DNA of 11,544 nucleotides, taken from the NCBI GenBank assembly GCA_017425765.1, contig JAFOXE010000070.1, forward strand, positions 1 to 11,544, given 5' to 3'. A model generated the notes under the pieces. That model made no database searches. It was not told the origin of the DNA and saw nothing but the letters and a program-made list of their open reading frames with translations. The DNA is from Paraprevotella sp. (lineage in GTDB: Bacteria; Bacteroidota; Bacteroidia; Bacteroidales; Bacteroidaceae). A program made the position numbers and the translations under genes. This document shows, in pieces, positions 1-6,666 of the stretch (the first letter of the stretch is position 1; every line of letters starts with the position of its first letter).

Positions 1-505
1 TATCTTCTTCTGCAATAAAATCCAACGGATTGTTACCATCGTTAGCATTCCATACACTCAACGTACGACCAATACCGGCACCTTGATATTGGTTCATTGA
101 AGGATAGTCATAACCGGTTATTTGAATTTCCCAACCGGGGAAGTAAGTATTATTCTTAGTGGCCATCAACGAAAGGTTTGCCTTACCCCCGGTTTTGGCG
201 ATGAACTTAGAACCGTTGTAGCAAATAGAACGACCTGCCTTGTTCACCAATTCAAAATCAGAAGGGGTTCCCACAAACTTCCACAATTGTTCAGCACAAG
301 GATCGGTTTCGGCCACCAACAAATTTTGACCTTCTCCCATATCCATAATGGTTCCTAGTCCGTTCTTAAAACGAAGGAAGTACCACACTTCCTTCTCGTC
401 TGTACTGAACTTAGGCATGATAACCTGACCGTACACCAACGAGGCAAAAACTACCAACACAAGGAACGAGCACAAACGCTTCACTTGTAAAAGACTTTTT
501 CTCAT
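1..505 (-). CDS. Secreted protein with probable ricin-like beta-trefoil domain (3' end missing)
   Basis: Only the first 168 codons are in the window; the C-terminus lies beyond position 1. The start is the ATG at 505-503. Residues 1-26 form a clear signal peptide: positively charged MRK, then a hydrophobic core LCSFLVLVVFASLVYG, with probable cleavage before Q27. The mature part has blocks such as EQLWKFVG, FELVNKAG and SICYNG, followed by a GWEIQI stretch. This QLWKF...FELVN...G rhythm resembles the N-terminal ricin-type carbohydrate-binding trefoils found on secreted Bacteroidales enzymes and surface proteins. The family call rests on pattern memory and not on a search. No catalytic domain is visible, so the function of the whole protein is unknown; a C-terminal type IX secretion signal is possible but outside the window. 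It has its own promoter at 610-642 and is not part of the der operon. Confidence 0.75.
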   Translation of the reverse strand, partial: MRKSLLQVKRLCSFLVLVVFASLVYGQVIMPKFSTDEKEVWYFLRFKNGLGTIMDMGEGQNLLVAETDPCAEQLWKFVGTPSDFELVNKAGRSICYNGSKFIAKTGGKANLSLMATKNNTYFPGWEIQITGYDYPSMNQYQGAGIGRTLSVWNANDGNNPLDFIAEED

Positions 506-560
506 AATAAATTGGGGTTAAGATTATTGTTTAACATAGATTATTTTCATTTGCTTAGTA

Positions 561-597
561 GTACATACGTCACGATTTGACGCACGGACGTAGGTAC
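561..597 (-). repeat. Imperfect inverted repeat in the 5' leader
   Basis: Arms 561-571 (GTACATACGTC) and 587-597 (GACGTAGGTAC) pair over 11 bp with one mismatch, around a 15-nt loop. A competing smaller pairing is possible (CGTC 568-571 with GACG 579-582). The element lies between the predicted transcription start and the ATG of the trefoil gene, so it would be in the mRNA leader. It could be an RNA hairpin or a protein-binding site; nothing identifies which. Confidence 0.5.
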
Positions 598-609
598 ACA
601 CGTACGCCA

Positions 610-642
610 CAAAGATAGAAATAAATTCATCAATTTACCAAA
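610..642 (-). promoter_or_regulatory. Bacteroidota-type promoter for the secreted trefoil protein
   Basis: On the minus strand a perfect -7 box TATCTTTG (plus 610-617) is preceded, 21 nt upstream, by a -33 TTTG (plus 639-642). Box sequences and spacing fit the established consensus TTTG-N19-21-TAnnTTTG. Transcription should start near 603, which leaves a leader of about 100 nt before the ATG at 505. Confidence 0.75.
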
Positions 643-677
643 GGTTTGTAGAGATTTTAACAAGGCACACCTAATAT

Positions 678-731
678 ATATAAAGTCGGCTCGTAAGGTT
701 TTATCTCTTCCCTCACGAGCCGACTTTATAT
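678..731 (-). terminator. Strong hairpin ending the DUF177-to-lipoprotein operon
   Basis: Arms 678-694 and 715-731 are perfectly complementary over 17 bp (core AAAGTCGGCTCGT), with a 20-nt loop. It begins 18 nt after the lipoprotein stop codon. On the minus strand the stem ends in CUUUAUAUAUAU, so the U-rich part is mostly within and just after the stem and there is no classical run of Us. Termination is the most likely role given its place between two transcription units. Confidence 0.7.
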
Positions 732-749
732 CGCTCTTAAAATTCTAAA

Positions 750-1136
750 TTATTGTAATTTCCACATCTCTCCATTGTACACCATTGGCACGGAGATTTG
801 TTCAAAGGTGCTATCGCCATACATGACCTCTAAGAAAACCAATGCTGTTTCGTCCATAACTGTATCGCCCACTGCTTGTACCGACAGCAAGCCTCCTCGC
901 AACGACCTTTCACGATCGGCAAACTGCGACACCAACGCCTCGAACTGAGCGCGATAAGCCTCTGTCATACTATCGCTATAAGATATAGAAGATACAAAAG
1001 CACCGTATTCACCGGCAATAATGTGCTCGTAGGCCTCAATTGCAGCTCGACGGGCATACTTTCCGGACGTGGCCGAATCGCAAGCACATAAGCCGACCAA
1101 TATCAACACACCAAAAGCAAAAATTATATTCTTCAT
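750..1136 (-). CDS. Small lipoprotein, probable DUF4878/NTF2-like fold
   Basis: The protein has 128 residues from the ATG at 1136-1134; a GTG one codon upstream is a less likely start. Residues 2-18 are a lipoprotein signal peptide ending in the lipobox LCAC, with Cys19 as the lipidated residue. The next residues (DSATSG) lack the acidic cluster used in this phylum to send lipoproteins to the cell surface, so a periplasm-facing anchor is more likely. The mature part has an amphipathic helix with AAIEAYEHIIAGEYGAF, then strands ending in VPMVYNGEMWKLQ. This layout is typical of the DUF4878 and related NTF2-like lipoproteins common in Bacteroides, whose role is unknown. The gene begins 15 nt after the der stop codon, so it is probably the last gene of that operon and is followed directly by the 678-731 hairpin. 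The family call is by resemblance only. Confidence 0.8.
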   Translation of the reverse strand: MKNIIFAFGVLILVGLCACDSATSGKYARRAAIEAYEHIIAGEYGAFVSSISYSDSMTEAYRAQFEALVSQFADRERSLRGGLLSVQAVGDTVMDETALVFLEVMYGDSTFEQISVPMVYNGEMWKLQ

Positions 1137-1151
1137 CACAGAAATGAATTC

Positions 1152-2465
1152 TTACTTTTGTCTGATAAAGATATTGATGGGCGTTCCGCTGAAGTTCCAT
1201 CGCTCTCTGATTTTATTCTCAAGGAAACGACGATACGGTTCCTTCACGTACTGAGGCAAGTTTGCATAGAATACAAAAGAAGGTATTTGAGTATCCGGCA
1301 ACTGCATACAATACTTAATCTTAATGTATTTACCCTTCATTGATGGCGGCGGATACGCCTCTATCAACGGAAGCATCTCCTCGTTCAACTTAGCTGTAGA
1401 CACACGTGCCTTACGGCTTTCATACACATCCTTTGCGGTTTCCAACACCTTAAAAATACGCTGTTTTGTCAATGCAGATGCATAAATGATAGGAAAATCA
1501 TCAAATGGTGCCATACGATCGCGAATGGCATATTCAAATTCTTTCATCACCTTCGTGCTCTTATCTTCCACAAGATCCCACTTATTCACCACCACCACAA
1601 TGCTCTTTTGGTTTCGTTGAATTACCTGGAAGATATTCATGTCTTGTGCCTCTATACCGCGGGTTGCATCAATCATCAACACACACACGTCGGAGTTTTC
1701 AATGGCACGGATTGAACGCATCACGGAATAGAATTCAAGGTCTTCGTTCACCTTATTCTTCTTGCGGATTCCGGCGGTATCTACAAGATAAAAGTCGAAA
1801 CCAAACTTGTTGTAACGGGTATAAATGCTATCACGAGTTGTTCCGGCGATATCGGTAACGATGTTACGTTCTTCACCTAAGAACGCATTAACCAAGCTGG
1901 ATTTTCCGGCATTCGGACGTCCCACCACTGCAAAGCGGGGTATGTTTTCGTCGGTACCATCATCGTCTAGCTTTGGTAACTTCTCGATCAATACATCCAA
2001 CAAATCGCCGGTTCCACTACCGGTTGCCGATGAAATGCAATACGGCTCACCTAAGCCCAAAGAATAGAACTCGGCGGCATTATATATCAATTCATTATTA
2101 TCTGTCTTGTTGGCTACAAGCAACACAGGCTTCTTGGTCCTACGCAAGATATTGGCTACCGCCTCATCCAAATCGGTTACGCCGGTCACCACGTCCACCA
2201 AAAACAAGATAACATCAGCTTCTTCCGTAGCCAAAGTTACTTGTTTGCGGATTTCTTCTTCAAAAATATCGTCCGAGTTAACCACCCATCCTCCGGTATC
2301 CACCACAGAGAATTCACGGCCTACCCACTCCGACTTGCCGTATTGGCGGTCGCGAGTTGTACCGGCCTCATCGCTCACAATGGCACGACGAGTTTTCGTC
2401 AAACGGTTAAACAATGTAGACTTACCCACATTAGGACGACCCACTATCGCAATTAAATTTCCCAT
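1152..2465 (-). CDS. der: Ribosome-assembly GTPase Der (EngA)
   Basis: This 437-residue protein has two tandem GTPase domains and a C-terminal KH-like domain, the architecture unique to Der. Domain 1: G1 GRPNVGKS at 9-16, switch TTRD at 36-39, G3 DTGG at 56-59, G4 NKTD at 119-122. Domain 2: G1 GRPNAGKS at 182-189, TTRD at 209-212, G3 DTAG at 229-232, G4 NKWD at 294-297. The KH-like part runs from about 355 to the end ([23 protein letters not shown]). Der is known to be essential for late 50S subunit maturation. Length and motifs are normal and nothing is missing. It lies 43 nt downstream of era on the same strand and 15 nt before the lipoprotein gene. The era-der gap contains only a short 5-bp hairpin (2482-2496) without a U-tract, so co-transcription with era is likely. 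Confidence 0.97.
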   Translation of the reverse strand: MGNLIAIVGRPNVGKSTLFNRLTKTRRAIVSDEAGTTRDRQYGKSEWVGREFSVVDTGGWVVNSDDIFEEEIRKQVTLATEEADVILFLVDVVTGVTDLDEAVANILRRTKKPVLLVANKTDNNELIYNAAEFYSLGLGEPYCISSATGSGTGDLLDVLIEKLPKLDDDGTDENIPRFAVVGRPNAGKSSLVNAFLGEERNIVTDIAGTTRDSIYTRYNKFGFDFYLVDTAGIRKKNKVNEDLEFYSVMRSIRAIENSDVCVLMIDATRGIEAQDMNIFQVIQRNQKSIVVVVNKWDLVEDKSTKVMKEFEYAIRDRMAPFDDFPIIYASALTKQRIFKVLETAKDVYESRKARVSTAKLNEEMLPLIEAYPPPSMKGKYIKIKYCMQLPDTQIPSFVFYANLPQYVKEPYRRFLENKIRERWNFSGTPINIFIRQK

Positions 2466-2508
2466 ATCCTTACTTCATTCAGGAGCCACACGCTCCACAA
2501 TTATATAA

Positions 2509-3393
2509 TCAATCTAAGTTATAACCAAATGATTTAAGCTCGCGCTCTGAATTTCTCCAGTCCTTGTCCACCTTTACAAAAATCTCAAGGAAAATATTCT
2601 TCCCGAAGAACTTTTCCAAAGATTTACGAGCCTCTGTAGAAACTTTCTTCAAAGCTACACCCTTATGACCTATAATAATACCCTTTTGTGAATTACGCTC
2701 CACATAGATTACCGCACTAATTCTGATGATATCGGGCTGTTCTTTGAATTGCTCCACCACGACCTCCGTAGAATAAGGAACTTCTTTATCATAATAAAGT
2801 AAGATCTTCTCGCGGATAATTTCGGTGACAAAGAAACGAGCGGGTTTATCAGTCCACTGATCTTTGTCAAAGTAGGGTGGCGAGTCCGGCAACAAGGCCT
2901 TAATGCGACTCAACACTGATTCTACATTAAATTTGCATAAAGCTGAAATCGGTATAATCTCGGCCTCGGGCAACACAGTATGCCATTCCTCTACCTTAGC
3001 CACAAGGGCTTCTTGATTAGAGAGGTCCACCTTATTTATAAGTACCAGAATTGGCACATCTAATTTGCTCACCTTCTCTAGGAAATCGGCATTCTTATCG
3101 GGTGTTTCCACCACATCGGTCACATATAGCAACACATCGGCATCCTGCAAAGCCGACTCCGAGAAATTGAGCATCGACTCTTGCAATTTGTAATTAGGTT
3201 TGAGTACGCCCGGGGTATCGGAGAAGCAAATCTGCATATCCTCAGTATTCAAAATGCCCATAATACGATGACGGGTGGTTTGGGCCTTAAACGTAGCAAT
3301 AGAGATGCGCTCGCCCACCAGCAAGTTCATCAACGTTGACTTTCCTACGTTGGGATTACCTACAATGTTTACAAATCCTGCCTTGTGTGCCAT
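2509..3393 (-). CDS. era: GTPase Era, 30S subunit maturation
   Basis: Era binds the 3' end of 16S rRNA and helps 30S maturation. From the ATG at 3393-3391 the protein has 294 residues: G1 GNPNVGKS at 12-19, switch TTRHR at 39-43, G3 DTPG at 59-62, G4 NKVD at 120-123, G5 SAL at 150-152, and a C-terminal KH domain with KGIIIGHKG at 237-245. An in-frame ATG at 3447 would add 18 residues, but those codons are exactly the terminator-like hairpin at 3410-3442. Known Era proteins begin just before the KAGFVNIVG strand, so the shorter start is preferred. The ATG is preceded by an A-rich, SD-free leader, normal for the phylum. I see no -7/-33 promoter directly upstream, so expression probably depends on read-through from fabH. 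Confidence 0.96.
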   Translation of the reverse strand: MAHKAGFVNIVGNPNVGKSTLMNLLVGERISIATFKAQTTRHRIMGILNTEDMQICFSDTPGVLKPNYKLQESMLNFSESALQDADVLLYVTDVVETPDKNADFLEKVSKLDVPILVLINKVDLSNQEALVAKVEEWHTVLPEAEIIPISALCKFNVESVLSRIKALLPDSPPYFDKDQWTDKPARFFVTEIIREKILLYYDKEVPYSTEVVVEQFKEQPDIIRISAVIYVERNSQKGIIIGHKGVALKKVSTEARKSLEKFFGKNIFLEIFVKVDKDWRNSERELKSFGYNLD

Positions 3394-3405
3394 TTTGTTT
3401 CTTGT

Positions 3406-3442
3406 AAAAAAAGGCGCATCTTCCCTTAGAGGATGCGCCTTT
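3406..3442 (-). terminator. Terminator/attenuator hairpin between fabH and era
   Basis: On the minus strand an 11-bp stem (AAAGGCGCATC paired with GATGCGCCTTT; plus arms 3410-3420 and 3432-3442) is followed by a run of Us (plus 3406-3412 is all A). Three more inner pairs (3421-3423 with 3429-3431, one of them G-U) are possible, leaving a 5-nt loop. This is a textbook intrinsic terminator. It sits 32 nt after the fabH stop and only 12 nt before the era start, so it probably reduces transcription into era and der without stopping it fully. Confidence 0.8.
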
Positions 3443-3474
3443 ATCATGAATATCTTCTTATATGTTCCTCTAAA

Positions 3475-4479
3475 TTATTCCGGAGAGCCGTCGTAGCCCC
3501 ATTTCATATAGGCCGCGCCCCATGTAAACCCGGCTCCAAAGGCTGTAAAGATCAAGTTATCGCCCTTCTTAAGCAACTTCTCATTCTCCCACAAAGCCAA
3601 AGGCAATGTTGCAGCACTGGTATTTCCGAAATGTTGGATGTTCATCATCACCTTATCCATAGACAATTCTAGACGATGAGCCACCGCTTCGATGATACGT
3701 ACATTTGCTTGATGAGGTATAACCCATGCAATATTACCCTTGTCCAAACCATTGCGTTCTGCAATAAGGGCCGAAACATCACTCATATTGGTCACAGCAA
3801 ACTTAAATACTGTACGACCTTCTTGATGTAGATAATGCATTCGATTGTCCACAGTAAAGTGTGAAGGCGGACATACCGATCCACCAGCCTTCATGCAGAG
3901 ATAAGGAAGACCTTGTCCGTCTGTACGGAGATAAGAATCCATCCAACCGATATTCTCCGTAGTAGGTTCAACAAGAACAGCAGCGGCTCCATCACCGAAG
4001 ATTGGGCATGTAGCGCGATCGGTGTAGTCAACCATCGACGACATCTTGTCGGCTCCAATCACCATAACCTTCTTGTATCTGCCACTTTCCACGAGGGCTG
4101 CAGCTGTATCCATGGCGTACAAAAATCCACAGCATGCAGCTTGCAAATCATAAGCAAATGCATTTTTAAGCCCCAACTCGCCGATTACCAACGAGGCTGT
4201 TGAGGGGAAATGATAATCAGGTGTAGAGGTCGTTACAATTACACACTCTATTTCTTGAGGATTCACGCCTGTCTTTTCCAACAATTGTTGTGCAGCCTTT
4301 GCTGCCATATAGCTTGTTCCCAAGCCCTCTTCTGTCAGGATGCGTCTTTCCTTCACGCCGATGCGGGTCATAATCCACTCATCGGTTGTATCCACCATTC
4401 TCGACAACTCTTCGTTATCCAATATATATTCCGGAACGAATCCCCCTACACCGGTAATTACAGCTCTTGTCTTTTCCAT
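3475..4479 (-). CDS. fabH: 3-oxoacyl-ACP synthase III (FabH)
   Basis: FabH catalyses the first condensation of type II fatty acid synthesis, joining acetyl-CoA (or a branched acyl-CoA) to malonyl-ACP. The 334-residue length is normal. The thiolase-fold catalytic triad is intact: Cys116 in DLQAACCGF, His256 in WVIPHQAN, Asn286 in FGNTSAAT. Other family marks are the N-terminal [10 protein letters not shown], the [15 protein letters not shown] segment (31-45) and FGDGAAAVL (161-169). A second cysteine, Cys117, directly follows the catalytic one where many homologues have Ala. Branched-chain primers are usual in Bacteroidales, but primer specificity cannot be read from the sequence. The gene lies 74 nt after rpmF, with a terminator-like hairpin in that gap and another after its own stop, so it is framed by two attenuator-like elements inside the operon. 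Confidence 0.96.
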   Translation of the reverse strand: MEKTRAVITGVGGFVPEYILDNEELSRMVDTTDEWIMTRIGVKERRILTEEGLGTSYMAAKAAQQLLEKTGVNPQEIECVIVTTSTPDYHFPSTASLVIGELGLKNAFAYDLQAACCGFLYAMDTAAALVESGRYKKVMVIGADKMSSMVDYTDRATCPIFGDGAAAVLVEPTTENIGWMDSYLRTDGQGLPYLCMKAGGSVCPPSHFTVDNRMHYLHQEGRTVFKFAVTNMSDVSALIAERNGLDKGNIAWVIPHQANVRIIEAVAHRLELSMDKVMMNIQHFGNTSAATLPLALWENEKLLKKGDNLIFTAFGAGFTWGAAYMKWGYDGSPE

Positions 4480-4498
4480 GGTTTCTGCTCTTCTTAAT

Positions 4499-4535
4499 AA
4501 AAAAAGTAGCCGGAGAGTTGCTTACTCTCTGGCTA
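4499..4535 (-). terminator. Terminator/attenuator hairpin between rpmF and fabH
   Basis: On the minus strand, TAGCCAGAGAGT and ACTCTCCGGCTA (plus arms 4524-4535 and 4507-4518) form a 12-bp stem with a single C-A mismatch and a 5-nt loop. After one C there are seven Us (plus 4499-4505). It begins 18 nt after the rpmF stop and ends 19 nt before the fabH ATG. The form is that of an intrinsic terminator, and its place inside the operon suggests partial termination, which would keep L32 mRNA above fabH mRNA. Confidence 0.75.
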
Positions 4536-4553
4536 TAATCTTGTCAACTCCGA

Positions 4554-4739
4554 TTAAACGGCTGCTTCTTTCTCAATGGCTACCTTACCACGATAGTATC
4601 CGCAAGTAGGGCATACTGTATGATAGATGTAGAATGAGCCACAATTTGCACAAACTGCCAATGTAGGAGCTACTGCCTTATCATGAGTTCTTCTTTTACG
4701 AGTTCTAGTCTTCGACTGTCTTCTTTTAGGATGTGCCAT
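4554..4739 (-). CDS. rpmF: 50S ribosomal protein L32
   Basis: This 61-residue basic protein has the L32 N-terminus MAHPKRRQSKTRTRKRR and the body THDKAVAPTLAVC. Four cysteines (C30, C33, C43, C46) form two CxxC pairs, so this is the zinc-ribbon (C+) form. It lies 12 nt after the DUF177 gene, the pairing seen across most bacteria (yceD-rpmF). It shares that gene's promoter, and the hairpin at 4499-4535 follows its stop codon. Nothing is unusual about the coding sequence. Confidence 0.97.
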   Translation of the reverse strand: MAHPKRRQSKTRTRKRRTHDKAVAPTLAVCANCGSFYIYHTVCPTCGYYRGKVAIEKEAAV

Positions 4740-4751
4740 TTTTCTTTCTTT

Positions 4752-5315
4752 TTAATGATTATCTAATATTTTCTTTAATTCGCTCCATCTCGGATCAATC
4801 TCTTGCGCCTCATCGTTGTGCTGTGTTCCGCCGATTTCTGCACCATCTGCATCTTCCATGCGCACGTCTGTTCGGTACACGTCCAATGCATTCATCATCG
4901 CCTCGTCACATTCACCATCATTATGATAGTGCGACAACGGGATTTCCAACGCAATAAATTCATATAAGTTCCATGCAATATCAACGACTCCCACTTCGTA
5001 CGGCACAGTCACCAATTCTCCATCATCGTCGTATTCATCGCCCAGCTTTACACGCATCTCGCGTTCTGTGCTGATGGGTTGTTTCATATCGTTCAGACAT
5101 CTGTCGCAAGGAACACAAACATATCCGTCTATACGAAACGCCAACCTATATGCTCCGGCCGTCTTCTTTACCTCAAGGGTTACATCCAAGCGTCCGTCAT
5201 GAATATCTGCACATTCCAATGCGGCAAAGAACTTGTCATCCACGACATATTCTCGCACATCAACATCGGTGCGCATTCCCTTCAAGTCTATCTTGTAACT
5301 ATCCAGCATATCCAT
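4752..5315 (-). CDS. DUF177 / YceD-family protein
   Basis: A 187-residue cytoplasmic protein of the DUF177 family. Marks are the N-terminal YKIDLKGM strand, the FF pair at 29-30, a long central beta region, and the family CxxC, here C70-D-R-C73 in VPCDRCLNDM. The C-terminus is acidic and ends in IDPRWSELKKILDNH, typical of the family (DPR.W..L..). The family lies next to rpmF in most bacteria, and members have been linked to 23S rRNA accumulation, so a role in 50S assembly is likely; the biochemical activity is not settled. The start is the ATG at 5315; a second ATG at 5309 is also possible. Both lie unusually close to the promoter, so the transcript would be almost leaderless. It is the first gene of the rpmF-fabH-era-der operon. 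Confidence 0.92.
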   Translation of the reverse strand: MDMLDSYKIDLKGMRTDVDVREYVVDDKFFAALECADIHDGRLDVTLEVKKTAGAYRLAFRIDGYVCVPCDRCLNDMKQPISTEREMRVKLGDEYDDDGELVTVPYEVGVVDIAWNLYEFIALEIPLSHYHNDGECDEAMMNALDVYRTDVRMEDADGAEIGGTQHNDEAQEIDPRWSELKKILDNH

Positions 5316-5323
5316 TTGGGCTG

Positions 5324-5355
5324 CAAATTTACAAAAAAATATTTGACCATAGCAA
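5324..5355 (-). promoter_or_regulatory. Bacteroidota-type promoter of the DUF177-rpmF-fabH-era-der operon
   Basis: On the minus strand the -7 box TAAATTTG (plus 5324-5331) has a -33 TTG (plus 5353-5355) 21 nt upstream. It lies in the 64-bp gap after the histidine kinase gene. Only 8 nt separate the end of the box from the ATG at 5315, so the predicted transcript begins a few bases before the start codon. Confidence 0.7.
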
Positions 5356-5379
5356 GAAAACGAGCAGAAAACTTCTCTT

Positions 5380-6558
5380 TTAATTCTTTTTCAACTCAAT
5401 GCGAAAGGTTGTTCCTTTACCTATCTCCGAACTTTTGACAAAAATCTTTCCCTTGTGATACTCCTCTATAATACGTTTGGCAAGTGAAAGCCCAAGCCCC
5501 CATCCTCTTTTCTTTGTGGTGTATCCGGGCGCAAACACACTCACGAAGTTTTTCTTCGAAATGCCTTTGCCTGTATCGCTTACCTCGAGCACATAGCGTT
5601 CTGTTTCCTCAAATGCCTTAAGGGTAATTCGCCCACGTCCATCCATTGCATCAATCGCATTTTTACACAAATTTTCCACTACCCATTCAAATAAGGGAGC
5701 GCTCATTTGCAAAATAAGAGGTTGCTCAGGCAACTGACATTCTATCTTCACATTATTCGAAACTCTGCGTGATATATAATCCATCACACGATAAATCACC
5801 TCGTTCATATTTTCGGGTTGTGCATCAGGTCGTGAACCGATTTTAGAGAACCGTTCCGCTATCATTTCCAATCGTTTCACGTCTTTATTCATCTCCGGAA
5901 TCATCGTGTCATCGGGATAGGATTCACGCAGAATCTCCACCCAGGCCATCAATGAGGATATGGGAGTACCTAGTTGATGTGCCGTTTCCTTTGACAATCC
6001 TACCCAAACCTTGTTTTGTTCTGCCTTACGAGAACTGAGCAGAGCAAAAACAGCTACCACTACAAAAACCAACACCACACCGAACTGCACATAAGGATAA
6101 GTAGCTAATCGCTTCAGCATAATGGACTCGTCATAATAGAGTTCCATATAATCGGCACTAGCTCCCTTCCCCGTGTCGCCCCCCAAATCTATCCGAATAC
6201 ATCTTCCTGCACTACGCATATCTGCTACACGATCCACCACCATCGTCATCGAATCTTCCGCACTCTCCACATCCAACGAAATATTGCGATAGGTTTGTAC
6301 TTCACCTGTTTTGTCAAGTACCACCACTGGGATCGTATTGTTGCCGTTCAGAACTTTTAGCACCAATGCCAAGTCGGTATTCTCATCAGCACTATTCAAA
6401 CTGCGCATAGCTTCGGCCCACACATCCATTCGATTGTGTTCCTCTTTCGATAAATCGCGTACCAACATATTGGACACAAGCAACGACGCAACCACTAGCA
6501 ACACTGCCACGATAACCAATACGATCTTTACTTGCTTAATCCGGTTTACCCACTGCAT
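5380..6558 (-). CDS. Membrane sensor histidine kinase, orphan
   Basis: A 392-residue inner-membrane kinase. TM1 is at about 11-33 and TM2 at about 157-174, enclosing a sensor region of about 120 residues with no recognisable ligand-binding domain. No HAMP is evident; TM2 runs almost directly into the H-box. The phospho-acceptor is His194 in KETAHQLGTPISSL, a variant common in Bacteroidales. The ATPase part is complete: N-box ENLCKNAIDAM (N296, N300), G1 DTGKGI at 328-333, F-box FAPGYTTKK at 342-350 and G2 GWGLGLSL at 352-359. No response regulator lies beside it, so its partner must be encoded elsewhere. The gene is divergent from the clostripain-type protease (108 bp between starts). The protein should be active; its signal and targets are unknown. 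The ATG at 6558 is the only reasonable start ahead of TM1. Confidence 0.9.
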   Translation of the reverse strand: MQWVNRIKQVKIVLVIVAVLLVVASLLVSNMLVRDLSKEEHNRMDVWAEAMRSLNSADENTDLALVLKVLNGNNTIPVVVLDKTGEVQTYRNISLDVESAEDSMTMVVDRVADMRSAGRCIRIDLGGDTGKGASADYMELYYDESIMLKRLATYPYVQFGVVLVFVVVAVFALLSSRKAEQNKVWVGLSKETAHQLGTPISSLMAWVEILRESYPDDTMIPEMNKDVKRLEMIAERFSKIGSRPDAQPENMNEVIYRVMDYISRRVSNNVKIECQLPEQPLILQMSAPLFEWVVENLCKNAIDAMDGRGRITLKAFEETERYVLEVSDTGKGISKKNFVSVFAPGYTTKKRGWGLGLSLAKRIIEEYHKGKIFVKSSEIGKGTTFRIELKKN

Positions 6559-6666
6559 TTCTATTCCCTTTCAACTTAATAATATATAAATAACGTTTTC
6601 TAACGTCTTTTATTGCCACGCCGTATCTAATTTCATTTTTCAACAAATATCGCTGTCTTTGCCCAC
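6559..6666. other. Divergent intergenic region, kinase / clostripain
   Basis: This AT-rich 108-bp region must hold both start signals. It contains a 10-bp tandem direct repeat, TAACGTTTTC (6591-6600) followed at once by TAACGTCTTT (6601-6610). A weak -7-like TGTCTTTG (6654-6661) lies 5 nt before the clostripain ATG but has no good -33 partner. I see no convincing promoter for the kinase. Confidence 0.35.

Noticed and set aside
1137..1139. GTG as the lipoprotein start
   Set aside because: The next codon is ATG, followed by a standard K-N lipoprotein signal peptide, so the extra residue is unlikely.
2482..2496. GGAGC/GCTCC hairpin between era and der
   Set aside because: The stem is only 5 bp and there is no U-tract, so it is too weak to call a terminator.
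6654..6661. TGTCTTTG as a promoter -7 box for the clostripain gene
   Set aside because: The second base departs from TAnnTTTG, there is no -33 TTG at 19-21 nt, and only 5 nt would remain before the ATG. It is noted only within the intergenic entry.
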